NCBI RefSeq assembly: GCF_030996345.1
Contig: NZ_CP118747.1
Location: 1,114,001-1,178,000, forward strand
Source of the DNA: Acidithiobacillus sp. AMEEHan
Lineage (GTDB): Bacteria > Pseudomonadota > Gammaproteobacteria > Acidithiobacillales > Acidithiobacillaceae
DNA: 64,000 nt
Direction: 5' to 3'
Position numbers and translations under genes: made by a program
Notes under the pieces: model-generated
The model's input: only the letters and a program-made list of their open reading frames with translations
Told to the model about the DNA's origin: nothing
The model's database searches: none
Shown here: positions 26,973 through 37,270 of the stretch, in pieces
Position numbering within the stretch: the stretch's first letter is position 1
How the letters are laid out: each line of letters begins with the position of its first letter

Positions 26973-27878
26973 TCAAGAGACGGTATTGTCAAGATGTCGG
27001 CCCACCGCCACCAGTGAACCCAGCCAGCCCAACGCGGCGCTGATGAGGACCAGGAGAAACCCCTCGCCAACCGTCAGCGCATGCAGGGGAAAGCTCGTGC
27101 CGTAGAGGCTCGCCAGATGGTCGACAGGCCCCTGCAGGATGGCAAAGGCGATGGCCACGATCAACCAGGCCAGGAATCCGGCGAGTATGCCCTGGATCAG
27201 ACCCTGATACAGGAAGGGGCGGCGAATGAAACTGTTGGTTGCCCCGACCAGGGAACTGATCTCGATCTCGTCGCGACGCTGCTCAATATGCAGGCGGATG
27301 GTATTGCCCATCACCAGAATCGCCCCCAAAGCCAAGAGGATGGCCAGGATGTAGACCGCCCGCGTACCGAGGGCGACAATGGCCTGTAGTCGGGCCACCC
27401 ATTTCAGATCCGATTGGGCGCTGCGCACGATGGCCTCGTGGCTCCACTGCTGGACCTGGGCCTCCAAGCTGCTGGAGCTTTGCGCCAGGGGATTCAGTTC
27501 GACGATCAGAGAGGCCGGCAGGGGATTCTCTCCCAGTGTCTGGATGGCCGCGGTCATGCCCGCATAGTGCTGAAAATCCGCCAGGGCATGAACCTTGTCG
27601 ACAAAGCGTACGGCCACCACGCCGGGACTATGTTGGAGCTGACGACGGAGTTGGGCGATGGCTTGGGGGCTGGCATCATCGTGCAGATACAGCGAAATCT
27701 GCGCTTGGTTGTGCCAGCTAGCGAGGAGCTGCTGCAGATTGCCTAGTGCGGTAAACAATCCGACAGGCAGGGCGAATACCACGGCCAGGGCGATGATGGT
27801 AAGTGCCGTGGCGATGGGTTGGCGCAGCAGTGTATCCCGCGCATTGCCTAAGGCCTGCAGGCGTATATGAAGGCTCAT
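26973..27878 (-). CDS. ftsX: Cell division protein FtsX
   Basis: 301 residues with four membrane helices, one near residues 22-45 and three in the C-terminal third, and the periplasmic loop between the first two: FtsX topology. With FtsE it activates peptidoglycan hydrolases at the septum. ATG overlaps the ftsE stop. Encoded in the order ftsY-ftsE-ftsX-rpoH, the conserved arrangement. Confidence 0.94.
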   Translation of the reverse strand: MSLHIRLQALGNARDTLLRQPIATALTIIALAVVFALPVGLFTALGNLQQLLASWHNQAQISLYLHDDASPQAIAQLRRQLQHSPGVVAVRFVDKVHALADFQHYAGMTAAIQTLGENPLPASLIVELNPLAQSSSSLEAQVQQWSHEAIVRSAQSDLKWVARLQAIVALGTRAVYILAILLALGAILVMGNTIRLHIEQRRDEIEISSLVGATNSFIRRPFLYQGLIQGILAGFLAWLIVAIAFAILQGPVDHLASLYGTSFPLHALTVGEGFLLVLISAALGWLGSLVAVGRHLDNTVS

Positions 27879-28534
27879 GCTTTCTCCTGCAACTGTCCGT
27901 GGGCAAGGTGCAGGGTGCGTACGCCCATGCGTTCCACTTGGCCCTGATCGTGAGTTGCGACCAGAACCGTCGTTCCGTGCCGATAAAAATCGCGAAACAT
28001 ATCCAGAATTTCATTGCTCAGTTCGGGGTCGAGATTGCCGGTCGGTTCATCGGCAAGCAGGATCTCGGGGGTGTGCACGATGGCCCGGGCAATGCCTACC
28101 CGCTGTTGTTCCCCGCCCGAGAGGGTCTCCGGAAACTCCCGCCAGTGCTCTCCCAGCCCTACCTTGTCCAGGGCAGCACGCACCCGATGGTCGAGCTGTC
28201 GTGCGGACATCCCGGCAACCTGCAGGGTGAGCGCGACATTGGCGTAAACCGTGCGGTCCATGAGCAGCTTGTGGTCCTGAAAGACGACGCCGACGCGCCG
28301 TCGGTACGCCGGGATGTGACGACGACGCAGCGTAGCGAGGTCCACCCCGGCGACGCGCAGGGTGCCGTGGCTCACCGCTTCCAGCCGGGTCAGCAGCTTC
28401 AGCAAGGTGCTCTTGCCGGCGCCGGAAGGGCCAGTGAGCAGGGCCATTTCGCCCTTGCCCAACTGCAAATTGAGCTCGCGCAGGACATGACGTCGCCCCG
28501 GGTAGTGCTTGGTGACATTGATGAACTCGATCAT
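27875..28534 (-). CDS. ftsE: Cell division ATP-binding protein FtsE
   Basis: 219-residue ABC ATPase: Walker [10 protein letters not shown], signature LSGGEQQR, Walker [13 protein letters not shown]. Start [13 protein letters not shown] at 28534 overlaps the ftsY stop; the frame is open upstream but that part lies inside ftsY. Confidence 0.96.
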   Translation of the reverse strand: MIEFINVTKHYPGRRHVLRELNLQLGKGEMALLTGPSGAGKSTLLKLLTRLEAVSHGTLRVAGVDLATLRRRHIPAYRRRVGVVFQDHKLLMDRTVYANVALTLQVAGMSARQLDHRVRAALDKVGLGEHWREFPETLSGGEQQRVGIARAIVHTPEILLADEPTGNLDPELSNEILDMFRDFYRHGTTVLVATHDQGQVERMGVRTLHLAHGQLQEKA

Positions 28535-29688
28535 GCAGACTCCCGCGCAAACAAGGCATCGACAAAGGCCTCGGCATCGAAGGGGCGAAGGTCTTCCACC
28601 CCCTCGCCCACGCCGATGAAACGGATAGGGATGGGCAGCGCCTGGGCGATGGCCGCCACCACGCCGCCCTTGGCGGTGCCATCCAACTTGGTGATGCAAA
28701 TGCCGGTCAGGCCCACAGCGGCGTGAAACTGCTGTGCCTGCTGCAGGGCATTTTGCCCGGTGCCAGCGTCCAACACCAGCCAAATCTGCTGCGGGGCGTC
28801 GGGATCCTGCTTGCCGAGAACGCGCTTGACCTTTTTCAGCTCCTCCATGAGATGTCCCTGGGTATGCAAGCGCCCGGCGGTATCGGCAATGAGGAGGTCC
28901 GCACCCCGCGAGCGGGCCGCGGCAAAGGCATCAAAAATCACCGAGGCGCTGTCGGCGCCACTGCCCTGGGCGATCACCGGGACTTGCACTCGCGCTCCCC
29001 AGCCCTGCAACTGCTCCACCGCCGCAGCGCGGAAGGTGTCGCCGGCTGCCAGCAAAACCCCGAAGCCCTCCATTTTCCAGCGTGCGGCCAGCTTGCCGAT
29101 GGTGGTGGTCTTGCCGGCGCCGTTGATGCCCACCATCATGAGTACCTGAGTCTGCCCTTTTTGGGGGGTCCAGGCCTCGCAGCGGGGCTGTAGGAGATCA
29201 AGGAGAGACTGACGGATGGCTTGTTGCAACGCCGCCGGGTCGCTCAGCTCCTTGCGGCGGACCTTTTCGGTGACAGCTTGCATGATGCTGCGGGTGGCGG
29301 GCACGCCGACATCAGACTGTAGGAGGATCGCCTCCAGATCCTCGAGAAGCTCGTCATCGATCTCTTTTTTGCCCAGCACGAGGCGTGCGACACCCTCGCT
29401 CAGTTGCTCGCGGGAGCGGCTGAGTCCCGATTTCAGACGGGCAAAGAAGCCCGTCTTGGGTGTTTCTGCAGTTTTTTGTGCCTCGCCCGGTGCAAACCGG
29501 GAAGCCGCGAGGGGGGTTTCCGACGCCGGCGAGCTCTCGTCCACGGGCTCAGCGGCAGGTGGCGGGCTGGATGGAGTATCGGGTGCCGCAGCAGGCAGCG
29601 GCTCTTGGCTCGGCTCCGCAGGCTCGAGAACGGCTGGCGTTTCCTCTGCAGGGGTGCTTTTGTTACGCTTGAACCAAGACAAAACCAT
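28531..29688 (-). CDS. ftsY: Signal recognition particle receptor FtsY
   Basis: About 385 residues. An acidic, Pro/Glu-rich N-terminal A domain (to about residue 85) is followed by the NG GTPase with [20 protein letters not shown] and [10 protein letters not shown]. Docks ribosome-SRP complexes to the membrane. ATG 29688 ([10 protein letters not shown]) chosen as in the family; an upstream in-frame ATG adds an unrelated stretch in the divergent promoter region. Divergent from rsmD. Confidence 0.95.
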   Translation of the reverse strand: MVLSWFKRNKSTPAEETPAVLEPAEPSQEPLPAAAPDTPSSPPPAAEPVDESSPASETPLAASRFAPGEAQKTAETPKTGFFARLKSGLSRSREQLSEGVARLVLGKKEIDDELLEDLEAILLQSDVGVPATRSIMQAVTEKVRRKELSDPAALQQAIRQSLLDLLQPRCEAWTPQKGQTQVLMMVGINGAGKTTTIGKLAARWKMEGFGVLLAAGDTFRAAAVEQLQGWGARVQVPVIAQGSGADSASVIFDAFAAARSRGADLLIADTAGRLHTQGHLMEELKKVKRVLGKQDPDAPQQIWLVLDAGTGQNALQQAQQFHAAVGLTGICITKLDGTAKGGVVAAIAQALPIPIRFIGVGEGVEDLRPFDAEAFVDALFARESA

Positions 29689-29769
29689 GATCTGTGGGCC
29701 AACCTCATTGTCTCTGTGGGCCCGCATTATCTCGCGAAGGACGAACTCGAACAATCTCTTGGAGACGCG

Positions 29770-30333
29770 ATGTCGGTTGCTATCATTGCCGGAAAGCTGC
29801 GCGGCAAGAAACTACAGACGGCCAGCGGTGCCAGTATCCGGCCCACTCCGGGCGTGGTGCGCGAGCGTCTGTTCAACTGGCTGGCGACGGAAATCGCGGG
29901 GGCGCGGGTGCTCGACCTCTTCGCCGGAACGGGCGCTCTGGGACTGGAGGCGTGGTCCCGGGGTGCCGAACGGGTGGATTTTGTCGAGAGCACAGCCGCG
30001 CACCGGCGGATTCTGGAGAAGAACCTCGCCAGTTGTGGCCCCGATGCAAAGATCCGCCTGCTCGGCCGCGATGCGCTCAGCGTGCTCCCCAGTCTTGTCC
30101 GGCAGTACGATCTGGTGCTTGCCGATCCGCCTTTTGCGGCGGGCTGGCCGGCGCGCCTTTGGCCGCTCCTGCTGGGCGAAAACAGCCCGGTACGTGCGGG
30201 AGGATGGCTCTATCTGGAAGCCAATGCTGCGGAGCTTTGGCGGGAAAGCGAGCTACCTGCTGGCTGGGAATGGTATCGTGCCGGTCGTTGTGGCGACAGC
30301 CACTATGTGCTGCTGCATTTGCAGGAGGGGTGA
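29770..30333 (+). CDS. rsmD: 16S rRNA m2G966 methyltransferase RsmD
   Basis: 187 residues. Begins with IIAGKLRGKKL, then RPTPGVVRERLFNWL, SAM-binding LDLFAGTGALGLEAWSRGA and the catalytic motif LADPPF. Complete. GGAG lies 5 bases before the ATG. Two bases before coaD and divergent from ftsY, the common order. Confidence 0.94.
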   Translation: MSVAIIAGKLRGKKLQTASGASIRPTPGVVRERLFNWLATEIAGARVLDLFAGTGALGLEAWSRGAERVDFVESTAAHRRILEKNLASCGPDAKIRLLGRDALSVLPSLVRQYDLVLADPPFAAGWPARLWPLLLGENSPVRAGGWLYLEANAAELWRESELPAGWEWYRAGRCGDSHYVLLHLQEG

Positions 30334-30335
30334 TC

Positions 30336-30839
30336 ATGAGTCAGAACGAGAGTCCGCGCCGCATCGTCTATCCCGGGACTTTTGACCCCATCACCCTCGG
30401 GCATGAAGATCTGGTGCGACGCGCCGTCGGGCTTTTCGATGAGGTCGTGGTGGCGGTGGCAGCCGAGACACCCAAACGGACCATCTTTCCCCTCGACGAG
30501 CGGGTGGCGTTGGCCGAGGCCTGCCTGGCGGGAATCCCGGGAGTGCGGGTGCGGCCATTTCAGGGGCTCCTCCTGCATCTGCTGCAGGCCGAGGGGGTGC
30601 GGGTCATCCTCCGCGGGCTGCGCGCGGTATCGGATTTTGAGCACGAGTTTCAGCTGGCATCGATTCAGCGCCGCATGGATCTGCGCGTGGAGACTTTGTT
30701 TCTCATGACTTCGGACGCCCACACCTTCCTGTCCTCGAGTCTGGTGCGCGAGATCAGCCGCCTGGGCGGTGATGTGAGCGCCTTCGTGCAGCCCGTCGTT
30801 GCCGATGCCCTGCGTCGACGTTTTGCCCCGCAAGGCTAG
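30336..30839 (+). CDS. coaD: Phosphopantetheine adenylyltransferase
   Basis: 167 residues. The nucleotidyltransferase motif YPGTFDPITLGHEDLV (T/HxGH) and the C-terminal SSSLVREISRLGGDVS are characteristic. Catalyses the penultimate step of coenzyme A synthesis. AGGAGG lies 8 bases before the ATG. Confidence 0.95.
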   Translation: MSQNESPRRIVYPGTFDPITLGHEDLVRRAVGLFDEVVVAVAAETPKRTIFPLDERVALAEACLAGIPGVRVRPFQGLLLHLLQAEGVRVILRGLRAVSDFEHEFQLASIQRRMDLRVETLFLMTSDAHTFLSSSLVREISRLGGDVSAFVQPVVADALRRRFAPQG

Positions 30840-31133
<294 letters not shown>

Positions 31134-31159
31134 GCTTTGCGGCAGCCACGCTGCCCGAA

Positions 31160-33118
31160 TCAGAGGGCTTTCGCGTCTAGGGCGTTCTGTACCAAATGGC
31201 TGACTCTTTCCAGTTTCTGAACTTGCTGCTGCGTTGTGGAGCGCTGCATGAGCAGGTGTTCTACCCGACCGTCGATGCTGTCCATGGCCAGGGAGATGCG
31301 CTCCAGGGCCTCGAGTTCTTCGGCCGCCTTTTGGTGATAACTCTCCAGGTACTGATTCATCACCGCCATGACCTCGTCGACCCAGTTCTGCGCGTCGCGG
31401 CGCGTGTCGACAATATAGTCTCGTACCTTGCCGGCCACCGTGAGAAAGGCCTTGCGGACGACGGAACTTTGGGTGTTCACCGCGATTTCCAGCATCATGC
31501 CGAAGCGTTCGTAACTCTCGGCCATGGCCAATAGCTCGGCGCGCCGGGGAAGAATGGCATAGGGAATGGTGGCCAAGGCGGGTAGGGAATAGCGTTGCTG
31601 CAACGCGGCGTATTCCCGGCTGATTTCGCCATTGACCGTTTCCGCGCCAGCCAGCGCCAGGTCGAATTGCCGGATGGCCTCGGCAAAAAAATTGCGAAAG
31701 CGATCGACGATGCCGGCCGTAGTCCAAGCGGAAAGCATTTCTCCCTTGGCGTTGCTGATGATCAAGTCAAAAGTGGCGGTGGAAAGCGGGGCGAGCAGAT
31801 GTTCCTGGACAGATTCCTGAAAAGCCAGCTTCCGTCCCTCGAAGGCGCCTCGATCGTGCTCGAAATGCGCCAGCCGCTGTTGATGCTGGCGCACCAGTTT
31901 CGGCACTTTCTCGCCTGTGCGGTCTTTGAGCTCCTGCAGATTTTGGGTTTGTGTGACCAGATGGTGGTCCTGCTCGGCCAACAGCGCTTTTTGCTCGGTC
32001 AAGATACGCTTTGCCAGAGTCCTGCTCTTCTGCTCCAGGGCCGCACGATGGCCCGGGATGGTCAGTTCGGCGATGGCCTTTTCCAGCTCCAGGATGCCGC
32101 TACGCTGCAGTAATTCCTCATTGCCGCGGATTCGCGCCAGGAGCGCCTTCTGGCCGCTGATCGGGATCACTTGCTCCCGGGTGATTCCCAGACGCTCGGC
32201 CGTGCGCTGTGCCTGAGCCTCGATTTCTTCCTCGATTTCGAAGGGGTCACGCAGCTCATCCCAGAGGGTGTCGACCTTGTTCAAGAGGACGAGCTGGTGC
32301 TGATTCCGATTGCGTTTGAGGTATTGCTCCCAAATGGTCAGGTCACTGTGCGTGACTCCGGTATCGATCCCGAGAATGAAGAGCAGGGCATCGGCATTGG
32401 CAAGCATACTGAAGGTCAGTTCTGGTTCCGCGCCGATGGCGTTCAGCCCCGGCGTATCGAGTACGGTCAGGCCGGCATCGAGGATCGGATGGGGCAGAAA
32501 GAGCATGGAGTGCCGCCAGCGCGGAATCAACACTTTGCCCAGGCCGCAGGAGGGACAGACGCTGCTCTCCTGGCCTTTGGCCACGCGGTTGAGGGGGGGG
32601 CAGAGGCCGAGGCGCCTGGCCTCTTCGATTGCGACACAGATGGTTTCGGTCAGGACCTTTAAGCGTTGGCCCTGGTTGCCGCCTTCCTCAAAACTGAGCC
32701 GCACCCACGCGCTGCCCGCCCGTTTGAGCTTTTCGATGCTGACATCCATGCTGCGGCTGGCGATGGGCAAGAGCTGTAGCCCCGCGCGGCCCTGCGGGGC
32801 ACCGCGAATTTCCACTGGGCACATGGTGGTCTGGCCGGTGCTCGAAGGCAAAAACCGCTGCCCAAGATCAGCAAACAGCAAGGCGTTGATCAGCTCAGTC
32901 TTGCCGCGGGAAAACTCGCCCACCACCGCCAGGCGTAGATTGTCCTGTTCGACCTCAAAGGCAAGGTTTTCGAGTTGGAGAATACTTCCTCCGGGAAGCA
33001 GCCCGAGGTCTCCGGTAAGCTCGGCCAGTTGATGCAGCGATTGCGCGACGTCCTCTCGCCACCGCCGAAAAGATCGCAAGCCCTGCAGAATCGGCGAATC
33101 ATTCAATGAATTCGGCAT
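31160..33118 (-). CDS. Dynamin-like GTPase with a cysteine-bearing insert
   Basis: About 652 residues of the bacterial dynamin-like family: P-loop GEFSRGKT (residues 67-74), switch I threonine region TGQTTMCP, G3 DTPG (221-224), G4 NKVD (280-283), then long helices with coiled-coil character and a hydrophobic segment near SLPALATIPYAILP. Between switch I and G3 it carries a stretch with C173 and CPSC (188-191), a possible half zinc-ribbon. Such proteins remodel membranes or protect them from damage. ATG 33118 has GGGAG upstream and is preferred to GTG 33151, which overlaps mutM. Its location after mutM seems not to be a known operon. Confidence 0.82.
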   Translation of the reverse strand: MPNSLNDSPILQGLRSFRRWREDVAQSLHQLAELTGDLGLLPGGSILQLENLAFEVEQDNLRLAVVGEFSRGKTELINALLFADLGQRFLPSSTGQTTMCPVEIRGAPQGRAGLQLLPIASRSMDVSIEKLKRAGSAWVRLSFEEGGNQGQRLKVLTETICVAIEEARRLGLCPPLNRVAKGQESSVCPSCGLGKVLIPRWRHSMLFLPHPILDAGLTVLDTPGLNAIGAEPELTFSMLANADALLFILGIDTGVTHSDLTIWEQYLKRNRNQHQLVLLNKVDTLWDELRDPFEIEEEIEAQAQRTAERLGITREQVIPISGQKALLARIRGNEELLQRSGILELEKAIAELTIPGHRAALEQKSRTLAKRILTEQKALLAEQDHHLVTQTQNLQELKDRTGEKVPKLVRQHQQRLAHFEHDRGAFEGRKLAFQESVQEHLLAPLSTATFDLIISNAKGEMLSAWTTAGIVDRFRNFFAEAIRQFDLALAGAETVNGEISREYAALQQRYSLPALATIPYAILPRRAELLAMAESYERFGMMLEIAVNTQSSVVRKAFLTVAGKVRDYIVDTRRDAQNWVDEVMAVMNQYLESYHQKAAEELEALERISLAMDSIDGRVEHLLMQRSTTQQQVQKLERVSHLVQNALDAKAL

Positions 33119-33138
33119 ATCGCTCCCGTTCGATGCAT

Positions 33139-33951
33139 CTAGCGCTGGCACTGCCCACAGTAAAATGTCGAGCGCCCCCCGATGCGTGCGGCGCGCAGTG
33201 CTTTGCCGCAGCGGATACAGGGTTCCTTCTCGCGTCCGTACACTGCCAGAGATAGTCGAAAATAGCCCTTCTTGCCATCGGGTCGGGTAAAATCGCGCAG
33301 GGTGGTGCCGCCGGCGGCAATCGCCTCCTGCAATACTTCCACGATCGCCTGATGCAACTGGTGCAAGCGGGTCAGGGCGATGCGCCCGGCCGCCCGGCGC
33401 GGATCGATCCCAGCGCGAAACAGCGATTCGTTGGCGTAGATGTTGCCTACACCGACAACGACGCGGGAATCCATGAGGAAGCTCTTGATGGCTTGCCGAT
33501 GCCCACGACTGCGAGCGAAGAGATAATCCGCATCAAACTCACTACCCAAAGGTTCCGGCCCAAGACCCTGCAACAACGGATCGCCAGCCCAGTCCTCGCC
33601 CCAGAGGAGCAGGCCAAAGCGTCGCGGATCATGAAAACGCAGGCAGTTGCCATCTTCCAGGAGCAGGTCGACATGATCATGTCGTTGCACGACGGTATCT
33701 TGTGGCACGACGCGCAAATGCCCGGACATGCCCAGATGCAGCAGGATCTGGCCCTGATCGAGATCGGCCAGGAGGTATTTTCCCCGCCGACGCAGACCAG
33801 TGATTTTTTGTCCCCGTAAGCGGGCAGCGAGGTCGTCATTGACCGGCCGCCGTAGCCGCGCTTCGCGCACGGTGACTGCTGCAATGCGCCGGCCTACGAG
33901 ATGCGGCTCGATGCCGCGCCGCGTCACCTCTACCTCGGGCAATTCAGGCAT
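33139..33951 (-). CDS. mutM: Formamidopyrimidine-DNA glycosylase
   Basis: 270 residues, complete: N-terminal [10 protein letters not shown] with catalytic Pro2 and Glu3, lysine in RRRGKYLLADL, H2TH domain VVGVGNIYANESLFRAGI and zinc finger CIRCGK...FYCGQCQ. Removes oxidised purines such as 8-oxoguanine. It overlaps prmC. A second, degenerate family member lies at 55150. Confidence 0.96.
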   Translation of the reverse strand: MPELPEVEVTRRGIEPHLVGRRIAAVTVREARLRRPVNDDLAARLRGQKITGLRRRGKYLLADLDQGQILLHLGMSGHLRVVPQDTVVQRHDHVDLLLEDGNCLRFHDPRRFGLLLWGEDWAGDPLLQGLGPEPLGSEFDADYLFARSRGHRQAIKSFLMDSRVVVGVGNIYANESLFRAGIDPRRAAGRIALTRLHQLHQAIVEVLQEAIAAGGTTLRDFTRPDGKKGYFRLSLAVYGREKEPCIRCGKALRAARIGGRSTFYCGQCQR

Positions 33952-34804
33952 ATGGAGTGCCCCAGACGGCGCTGCTCACGCGCTCGCGACCAGCCAAATC
34001 CCGATGCGTCTCCACCTCCTCCCAACCATGCTCGCGCAAGAGCTGACGTAGCCACGGCCCTTGCTCGTGGCCGTGTTCGAATGCGATGCGTGCCTGTGGC
34101 TCCAGGTGGTGGACGACTCCGGCGAGGATCGCCTGGTAGGCTTCCAGCCCGGTCTCTCCGGCTACCAGGGCGCTGATGGGCTCAGCGCTCAGTTCGGACA
34201 GATGGGCATCGTCGACCGCCAGATAGGGGGGATTACTCAATACCAGGGAGAAACGCTGCTCCGCAGGCAAGGCCTGACACCAATCTCCGATACACCAGCG
34301 CACCGGCAGCCCCAAGGCAGCCCCATTCTGGCGGGCAAGGGCCAGAGCGTCCTCGCTTCGGTCCACCGCCCAGTGGTCCAGATCCGGTCGCGCCTGGGCG
34401 AGGGCGAGGATGATGGCGCCGCAACCGGTGCCGAGATCCAGCACAGCGCCCTTGTTGGGCAGATGCTCCAGGGCCCAACGCACGAGGGTTTCCGTATCCG
34501 GGCGGGGAATGAGCGCGCGCCGATCGATGCGCAGGTCGAGTTCCATGAACGACCAGTGGCCGAGACAATAGGGTAGAGGCTCGCCGCCCACGCGCCGGGC
34601 CAGCAGCGCCAACAAGTGGCCGCGGCGCGCTTCTCCCAGAGGCGCCTGGGGATGGCTCCAGAGTGCGGTGCTGCTGTCCAAGACTTCCTCCAGGAGCCAG
34701 TGGGCTTCTTGCTCCGGCGCATCGCTGTGGGCCGCAAGCTGGGTGCGGAGCCAGGCAAGCCAGTGCCGTAAAGAATCCCCGGACGTTGGAATCTCAGGCG
34801 TCAT
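33944..34804 (-). CDS. prmC: Release factor glutamine methyltransferase PrmC
   Basis: 286 residues. N-terminal helical release-factor-binding domain, SAM motif [15 protein letters not shown] and the glutamine-methyltransferase NPPY motif ([10 protein letters not shown]). Methylates the GGQ glutamine of RF1/RF2. ATG 34804 overlaps the end of prfA, its substrate's gene. Confidence 0.95.
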   Translation of the reverse strand: MTPEIPTSGDSLRHWLAWLRTQLAAHSDAPEQEAHWLLEEVLDSSTALWSHPQAPLGEARRGHLLALLARRVGGEPLPYCLGHWSFMELDLRIDRRALIPRPDTETLVRWALEHLPNKGAVLDLGTGCGAIILALAQARPDLDHWAVDRSEDALALARQNGAALGLPVRWCIGDWCQALPAEQRFSLVLSNPPYLAVDDAHLSELSAEPISALVAGETGLEAYQAILAGVVHHLEPQARIAFEHGHEQGPWLRQLLREHGWEEVETHRDLAGRERVSSAVWGTPYA

Positions 34805-35891
34805 CACCCAGGCTTTGCAGAAGATCGGCCTGATGTTCGCGCAGGAGTGCCTCGTAGAGGGGGTCTAGGTCCCCGGCGATGATCGCCTCCAGGCGATACA
34901 GGGTCAGATTGATGCGGTGATCGGTTACGCGGCCCTGGGGGAAATTGTACGTGCGGATGCGTTCCGAGCGGTCGCCCGAGCCGATCAGGGAGCGCCGCGC
35001 CGTTGCGGTGGCGTTCTGCTGCTTTTCCTGCGCCATCTCCATTAAACGCGCTTGCAACAAGGCCATGGCCTTGGCGCGGTTCTTGTGTTGCGAGCGATCT
35101 TCCTGGCAGGCTACCACGAGGCCCGTGGGCAGGTGGGTGATGCGCACCGCCGAATCGGTCTTGTTGATGTGCTGGCCACCGGCACCACTGGCGCGGAAGG
35201 TGTCGATGCGCAGATCACTACTCTGGATCTCTATCCCTTCGATCTCGTCTACCTCCGGCAGGACTGCTACGGTGCAGGCCGAGGTATGGATGCGCCCCTG
35301 CGCCTCGGTATCCGGCACCCGTTGTACACGATGCCCGCCGGATTCGAACTTGAAGCGGGAATAGGCACCGCGCCCGGAGACTTCCAGAACTACTTCGCGG
35401 TAACCGCCGCGCTCGGATTCCGAGGCGGAGAGGACGGTGACGTCGAAACCCTTGGTCTGGGCATAGCGGGTATACATACGCGCCAAATCACCGGCAAACA
35501 ATGCCGCTTCCTCGCCGCCGGTGCCGGCACGGATCTCGATAAAGACGTTACGCTCGTCCTGCGGATCTTTGGGGAGCAGGCGCAGGCGCAGCTCGGCCTC
35601 GAGTTCGGCGAGTTCCCCTTCCGCCGCAGATAGCTCCTCGCTCGCCAGGGCGCGCAACTCGGCATCGCTTTCCTCACGCAGGATGCGTTGGGCATCTTCG
35701 CGTTCTGCCTGCAGGCGCTCCTGTTGCGCGAGCAGGTCCCGCAGCGGCTGAATTTCACCGAGCTCGCGGGACAAGGCTTGGTACTGTTGTGGATCCTGCA
35801 AGATTTCCGGGCTCGCCAGACGATGTTCGAGTTCTTCGGCGCGTAGGCTCAACTGCTCGAGCTGGCCCGCCAAACGGGGGCTGAGACTCAT
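34794..35891 (-). CDS. prfA: Peptide chain release factor 1
   Basis: 365 residues. Contains the catalytic GGQ in [15 protein letters not shown]. Recognises UAA and UAG stops. Overlaps hemA at its start and prmC at its end, the standard hemA-prfA-prmC operon. Confidence 0.97.
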   Translation of the reverse strand: MSLSPRLAGQLEQLSLRAEELEHRLASPEILQDPQQYQALSRELGEIQPLRDLLAQQERLQAEREDAQRILREESDAELRALASEELSAAEGELAELEAELRLRLLPKDPQDERNVFIEIRAGTGGEEAALFAGDLARMYTRYAQTKGFDVTVLSASESERGGYREVVLEVSGRGAYSRFKFESGGHRVQRVPDTEAQGRIHTSACTVAVLPEVDEIEGIEIQSSDLRIDTFRASGAGGQHINKTDSAVRITHLPTGLVVACQEDRSQHKNRAKAMALLQARLMEMAQEKQQNATATARRSLIGSGDRSERIRTYNFPQGRVTDHRINLTLYRLEAIIAGDLDPLYEALLREHQADLLQSLGDDA

Positions 35892-37192
35892 CCTTCTGCG
35901 TCGCTGAGATGAAAGAGGATGTCGAGCGAGGCGACCAGGGCCTCGCTGGTGGCTTCCTGACAGGGCTGGCGCAGGGTCGAGATCGGGTCGTGCAGGACCT
36001 TGTTCATGAGCGCCTTCGAAAAGGCGTCCAGCACGGTTTCGGGGTCCTGACCCTGCTGCAGGTAGTGGCGAAAGCGCTGAACTTCAGCGCGCCGGGCCTG
36101 CTCGACGTGTTCCCGCAAACGGCGAATGGCCGGAACCACCTCCAGGCTGTCACGCCACTGCTGAAATCCATCGGCCTCTTGCGCAATGATCCGTTCGGCC
36201 TCGGTCGCTGCCTCGCGGCGCGCCTGCATACCGGCCTGGGCGATGTCGTTGAGATCGTCGATGGTATAGAGATAGCAGCCGTCCAGCTCGTCAATGGCAG
36301 GGTCAAGATCACGTGGCACGGCCAGGTCGAGGAAGAGCAGACTGCCACGTTCGCGCGGCAGCCCAGGCTGAACGTCAGCGGAACGGAGGATCACTTGCGG
36401 ACTGGCGGTACAACTCAATACCAGATCGACGCTGGGAAGCAGGGCAGCCGCGTCTTCCAGAGGGTGTGCTTGACCATCCAGGCGATTGGCGAGCAGACGG
36501 GCGCGCTCGGGACTGCGGTTGGCGACGTGGAATCCATCCAGGTCATGTTCGCGCAGGTGGGTGGCCACCAGCTCGATGGTTTCCCCCGCACCGATGAGCA
36601 GCACTCGCTTGCTCTGCAGGGAGCCCAACAACTGTCGTGCCAGGGTCACTGCCGCGTAGGCCACGCTCACCGGCGCCGCGCCGATGGCGGTTTCCGTACG
36701 CACCTGCTTGGCGACACGGAAGGCCCAGTGTAGCAAGCGGTTGAGGACGGGCCCGGTACTGTCGATGTCCGCCGCGATCTGGTAGGCGTCTTTCACCTGA
36801 CCCAAAATCTGCGGTTCACCAATGATCATGGAGTCGAGACCACAAACCACGCGAAACAGGTGCTGTACCGCCGCTGCATCGTGATAACTGAAGCTGTTGC
36901 CGGTCAAGATCTCGGCGTCGATGCCGTGAAAATCGGCCAGCCACTGCTGCAGGCGATTCTCTCGCGGTCCCGATCCACCATAGGTATAGATTTCGGTGCG
37001 GTTGCAGGTGGAAATGATCAGGGCTTCCCTGGCCAAATTCTTGTCCAGTATATCCCGGTGAGCCGCCGCCAACTGATCTGGCGCGAATGCGACTTTCTCG
37101 CGAACCTCAATGGGTGCGCTGTGATGACTCAAACCGTAGCAAAAAATGGCGGTACCATCCGTGACATTGACGACCCGATGATGTTTGCGCAT
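35888..37192 (-). CDS. hemA: Glutamyl-tRNA reductase
   Basis: 434 residues. The catalytic cysteine is in [13 protein letters not shown], the NADPH-binding motif is [13 protein letters not shown] and the C-terminal dimerisation helices are complete. First enzyme of the C5 haem pathway; provides haem for the cytochrome bd encoded at 47 kb. Start [10 protein letters not shown] at 37192; the open frame upstream is antisense to the divergent TPR gene. A slightly long N-terminus compared with E. coli. Confidence 0.95.
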   Translation of the reverse strand: MRKHHRVVNVTDGTAIFCYGLSHHSAPIEVREKVAFAPDQLAAAHRDILDKNLAREALIISTCNRTEIYTYGGSGPRENRLQQWLADFHGIDAEILTGNSFSYHDAAAVQHLFRVVCGLDSMIIGEPQILGQVKDAYQIAADIDSTGPVLNRLLHWAFRVAKQVRTETAIGAAPVSVAYAAVTLARQLLGSLQSKRVLLIGAGETIELVATHLREHDLDGFHVANRSPERARLLANRLDGQAHPLEDAAALLPSVDLVLSCTASPQVILRSADVQPGLPRERGSLLFLDLAVPRDLDPAIDELDGCYLYTIDDLNDIAQAGMQARREAATEAERIIAQEADGFQQWRDSLEVVPAIRRLREHVEQARRAEVQRFRHYLQQGQDPETVLDAFSKALMNKVLHDPISTLRQPCQEATSEALVASLDILFHLSDAEG

Positions 37193-37270
37193 TGTCCGCA
37201 AGGCTTGTTCGGATTGCAAGCCGCTGAGGCTGGCGCTATTGTCGGCGCATCGCGGTGGGCAGGGAATGGT

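Noticed and set aside
32587-32594. Eight-G run in the dynamin-like gene as a fifth frameshift
   Set aside because: The protein reads through sensibly in one frame on both sides (LGLCPPLNRVA).
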